Of a DNA stretch of 64,000 nt, positions 63,470-64,000 are shown piece after piece. How positions within the stretch are numbered: position 1 is the first letter of the stretch; each line of letters starts with the position of its first letter. The notes below the pieces were generated by a model. That model was given only the letters and a program-made list of their open reading frames with translations, had not been told where the DNA came from and ran no database searches. The position numbers and the translations under genes were made by a program. Origin of the DNA: Erysipelotrichaceae bacterium (lineage in GTDB: Bacteria > Bacillota_I > Bacilli_A > Erysipelotrichales > Erysipelotrichaceae); contig JAFRLM010000016.1 of NCBI GenBank assembly GCA_017431225.1, forward strand, positions 1 to 64,000. The letters run 5' to 3'.

Positions 63470-63919
63470 ATGAGCGTACTGATCAGAAATAAAACAAAAC
63501 ATAAGGAATATGAACCTTACTATCCTCTGCTCGAAGAGTATTTTGCCAAGACCTTAAAGACCTGCGGTGTCAAAAGAGAAGCGAGCATCTCGCTGACGCT
63601 GATCGGCAGCATCAAGATGCACCGTCTCAACCGTGAGTACCGCGGGATCGATGCGACCACGGATGTTCTTTCCTTCGCGATCAATGACGGCGAGGAGTTT
63701 GAGCTTCCGGAAGAAGTTGAATACGAGCTTGGCGATATCTTCATCAACGTGGACCGTGTAAAGTCACAGGCTGCTGCTTACGGACATTCCGAGAAGCGGG
63801 AGTTCCTGTTCCTTTTCATCCATGGCGTCCTGCATTGTCTGGGCTATGACCACATGACAAAAGAGCAGGAAGACGAGATGTTCGGTCTGCAGCACAAGAT
63901 CCTCGGAGACCGGAAGTGA
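63470..63919 (+). CDS. ybeY: Endoribonuclease YbeY
   Basis: This 149-residue metal-dependent RNase matures 16S rRNA. The zinc motif HGVLHCLGYDH gives H118, H122 and H128. The family block STDVLSF-like TTDVLSFAINDGE is present. Its stop overlaps the next start (GTGA). Confidence 0.95.
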   Translation: MSVLIRNKTKHKEYEPYYPLLEEYFAKTLKTCGVKREASISLTLIGSIKMHRLNREYRGIDATTDVLSFAINDGEEFELPEEVEYELGDIFINVDRVKSQAAAYGHSEKREFLFLFIHGVLHCLGYDHMTKEQEDEMFGLQHKILGDRK

Positions 63920-64000
63920 GATCCAAATTCCGGGATGCTTTTCGCGGACTTGGGGCAGCGCTGAAAGATCACTCTGTCCGGATACAGGTCCTTTTAGGCA
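63916..64000 (+). CDS. dgkA: Undecaprenol/diacylglycerol kinase, 5' fragment
   Basis: A GTG start overlapping the ybeY stop opens a frame reading MRSKFRDAFRGLGAALKDHS and on to VLLG at the window edge. The FRDAFRGL...HSVRIQ pattern and the ybeY-dgkA order fit the small DgkA-type lipid kinase. Only 28 residues are visible. Confidence 0.7.
   Translation, partial: MRSKFRDAFRGLGAALKDHSVRIQVLLG

Noticed and set aside
1..64000. CRISPR array or insertion sequence
   Set aside because: No spaced short repeats of array type and no transposase or integrase frame was found on either strand.

Overview
The window looks like part of the chromosome of an anaerobic low-GC-lineage Gram-positive (Firmicutes/Bacillota). 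Erysipelotrichaceae-like is my best guess. The evidence is gene order and gene content: mraY-recJ-apt-rel-hisS-aspS, rpsB-tsf-pyrH-frr-uppS-cdsA-dxr-rseP, sufC-D-S-U-B, ffh-rpsP-khpA-rimM-trmD, rplU-prp-rpmA-obgE-ruvA-ruvB, murG-murB-divIB and ybeY-dgkA. It also has pyruvate:ferredoxin oxidoreductase, lipoproteins and PrsA foldases, and no sign of respiration. Core genes are moderately GC-rich with C-ending codons (ATC, GTC, CCG). Two accessory blocks are visibly AT-richer with different codon use. The taxonomic call is inference.

Layout. 1-7970: cell wall, repair, stringent response and tRNA charging; mraY is cut by the window edge and carries an in-frame TAG. 8110-12169: an AT-rich accessory cluster of an HTH/helical-repeat regulator, two small secreted Cys-rich proteins, a membrane-anchored CPNC thioredoxin-like protein, a secreted metzincin protease and a lipoprotein. 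12338-14191: an ABC exporter whose last 42 bp recur exactly at 17054-17095. Between the copies lies a small AT-rich island (DUF4417 protein, toxin-like and acidic partner proteins, a 55-residue Cys protein, an XRE regulator). 17166-18128: a small membrane protein and a DinJ/YafQ toxin-antitoxin pair.

18404-29000: translation, nucleotide, lipid and isoprenoid genes, then galE, a hydrolase and an acetyltransferase. 28646-35072: three envelope proteins including a glucosaminidase and a PASTA/InlB-repeat protein. 35267-38772: nifJ split by a one-base frameshift. 38881-41785: a glycosyltransferase fused to a RecX domain, then a YhaM-type nuclease. 41815-42344: tRNA-Pro(GGG) and a tiny independent transcript with a 23-residue ORF. 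42345-44612 (minus strand): two extracytoplasmic foldases and a HIT protein. 44854-49459: the SUF iron-sulfur operon. 49582-56785: secretion, ribosome and recombination genes. 56918-60298: a MATE exporter, a lipoprotein and an unusual thioredoxin reductase. 60402-64000: cell wall and division genes, ybeY and the start of dgkA.

The most novel-looking parts are the 8.1-12.2 kb secreted disulfide-peptide/metzincin cluster, the direct-repeat-bounded DUF4417 island at 14.2-17.1 kb, and the glycosyltransferase-RecX fusion. The in-frame stop in mraY and the nifJ frameshift should be checked as possible sequence errors before any biology is built on them.
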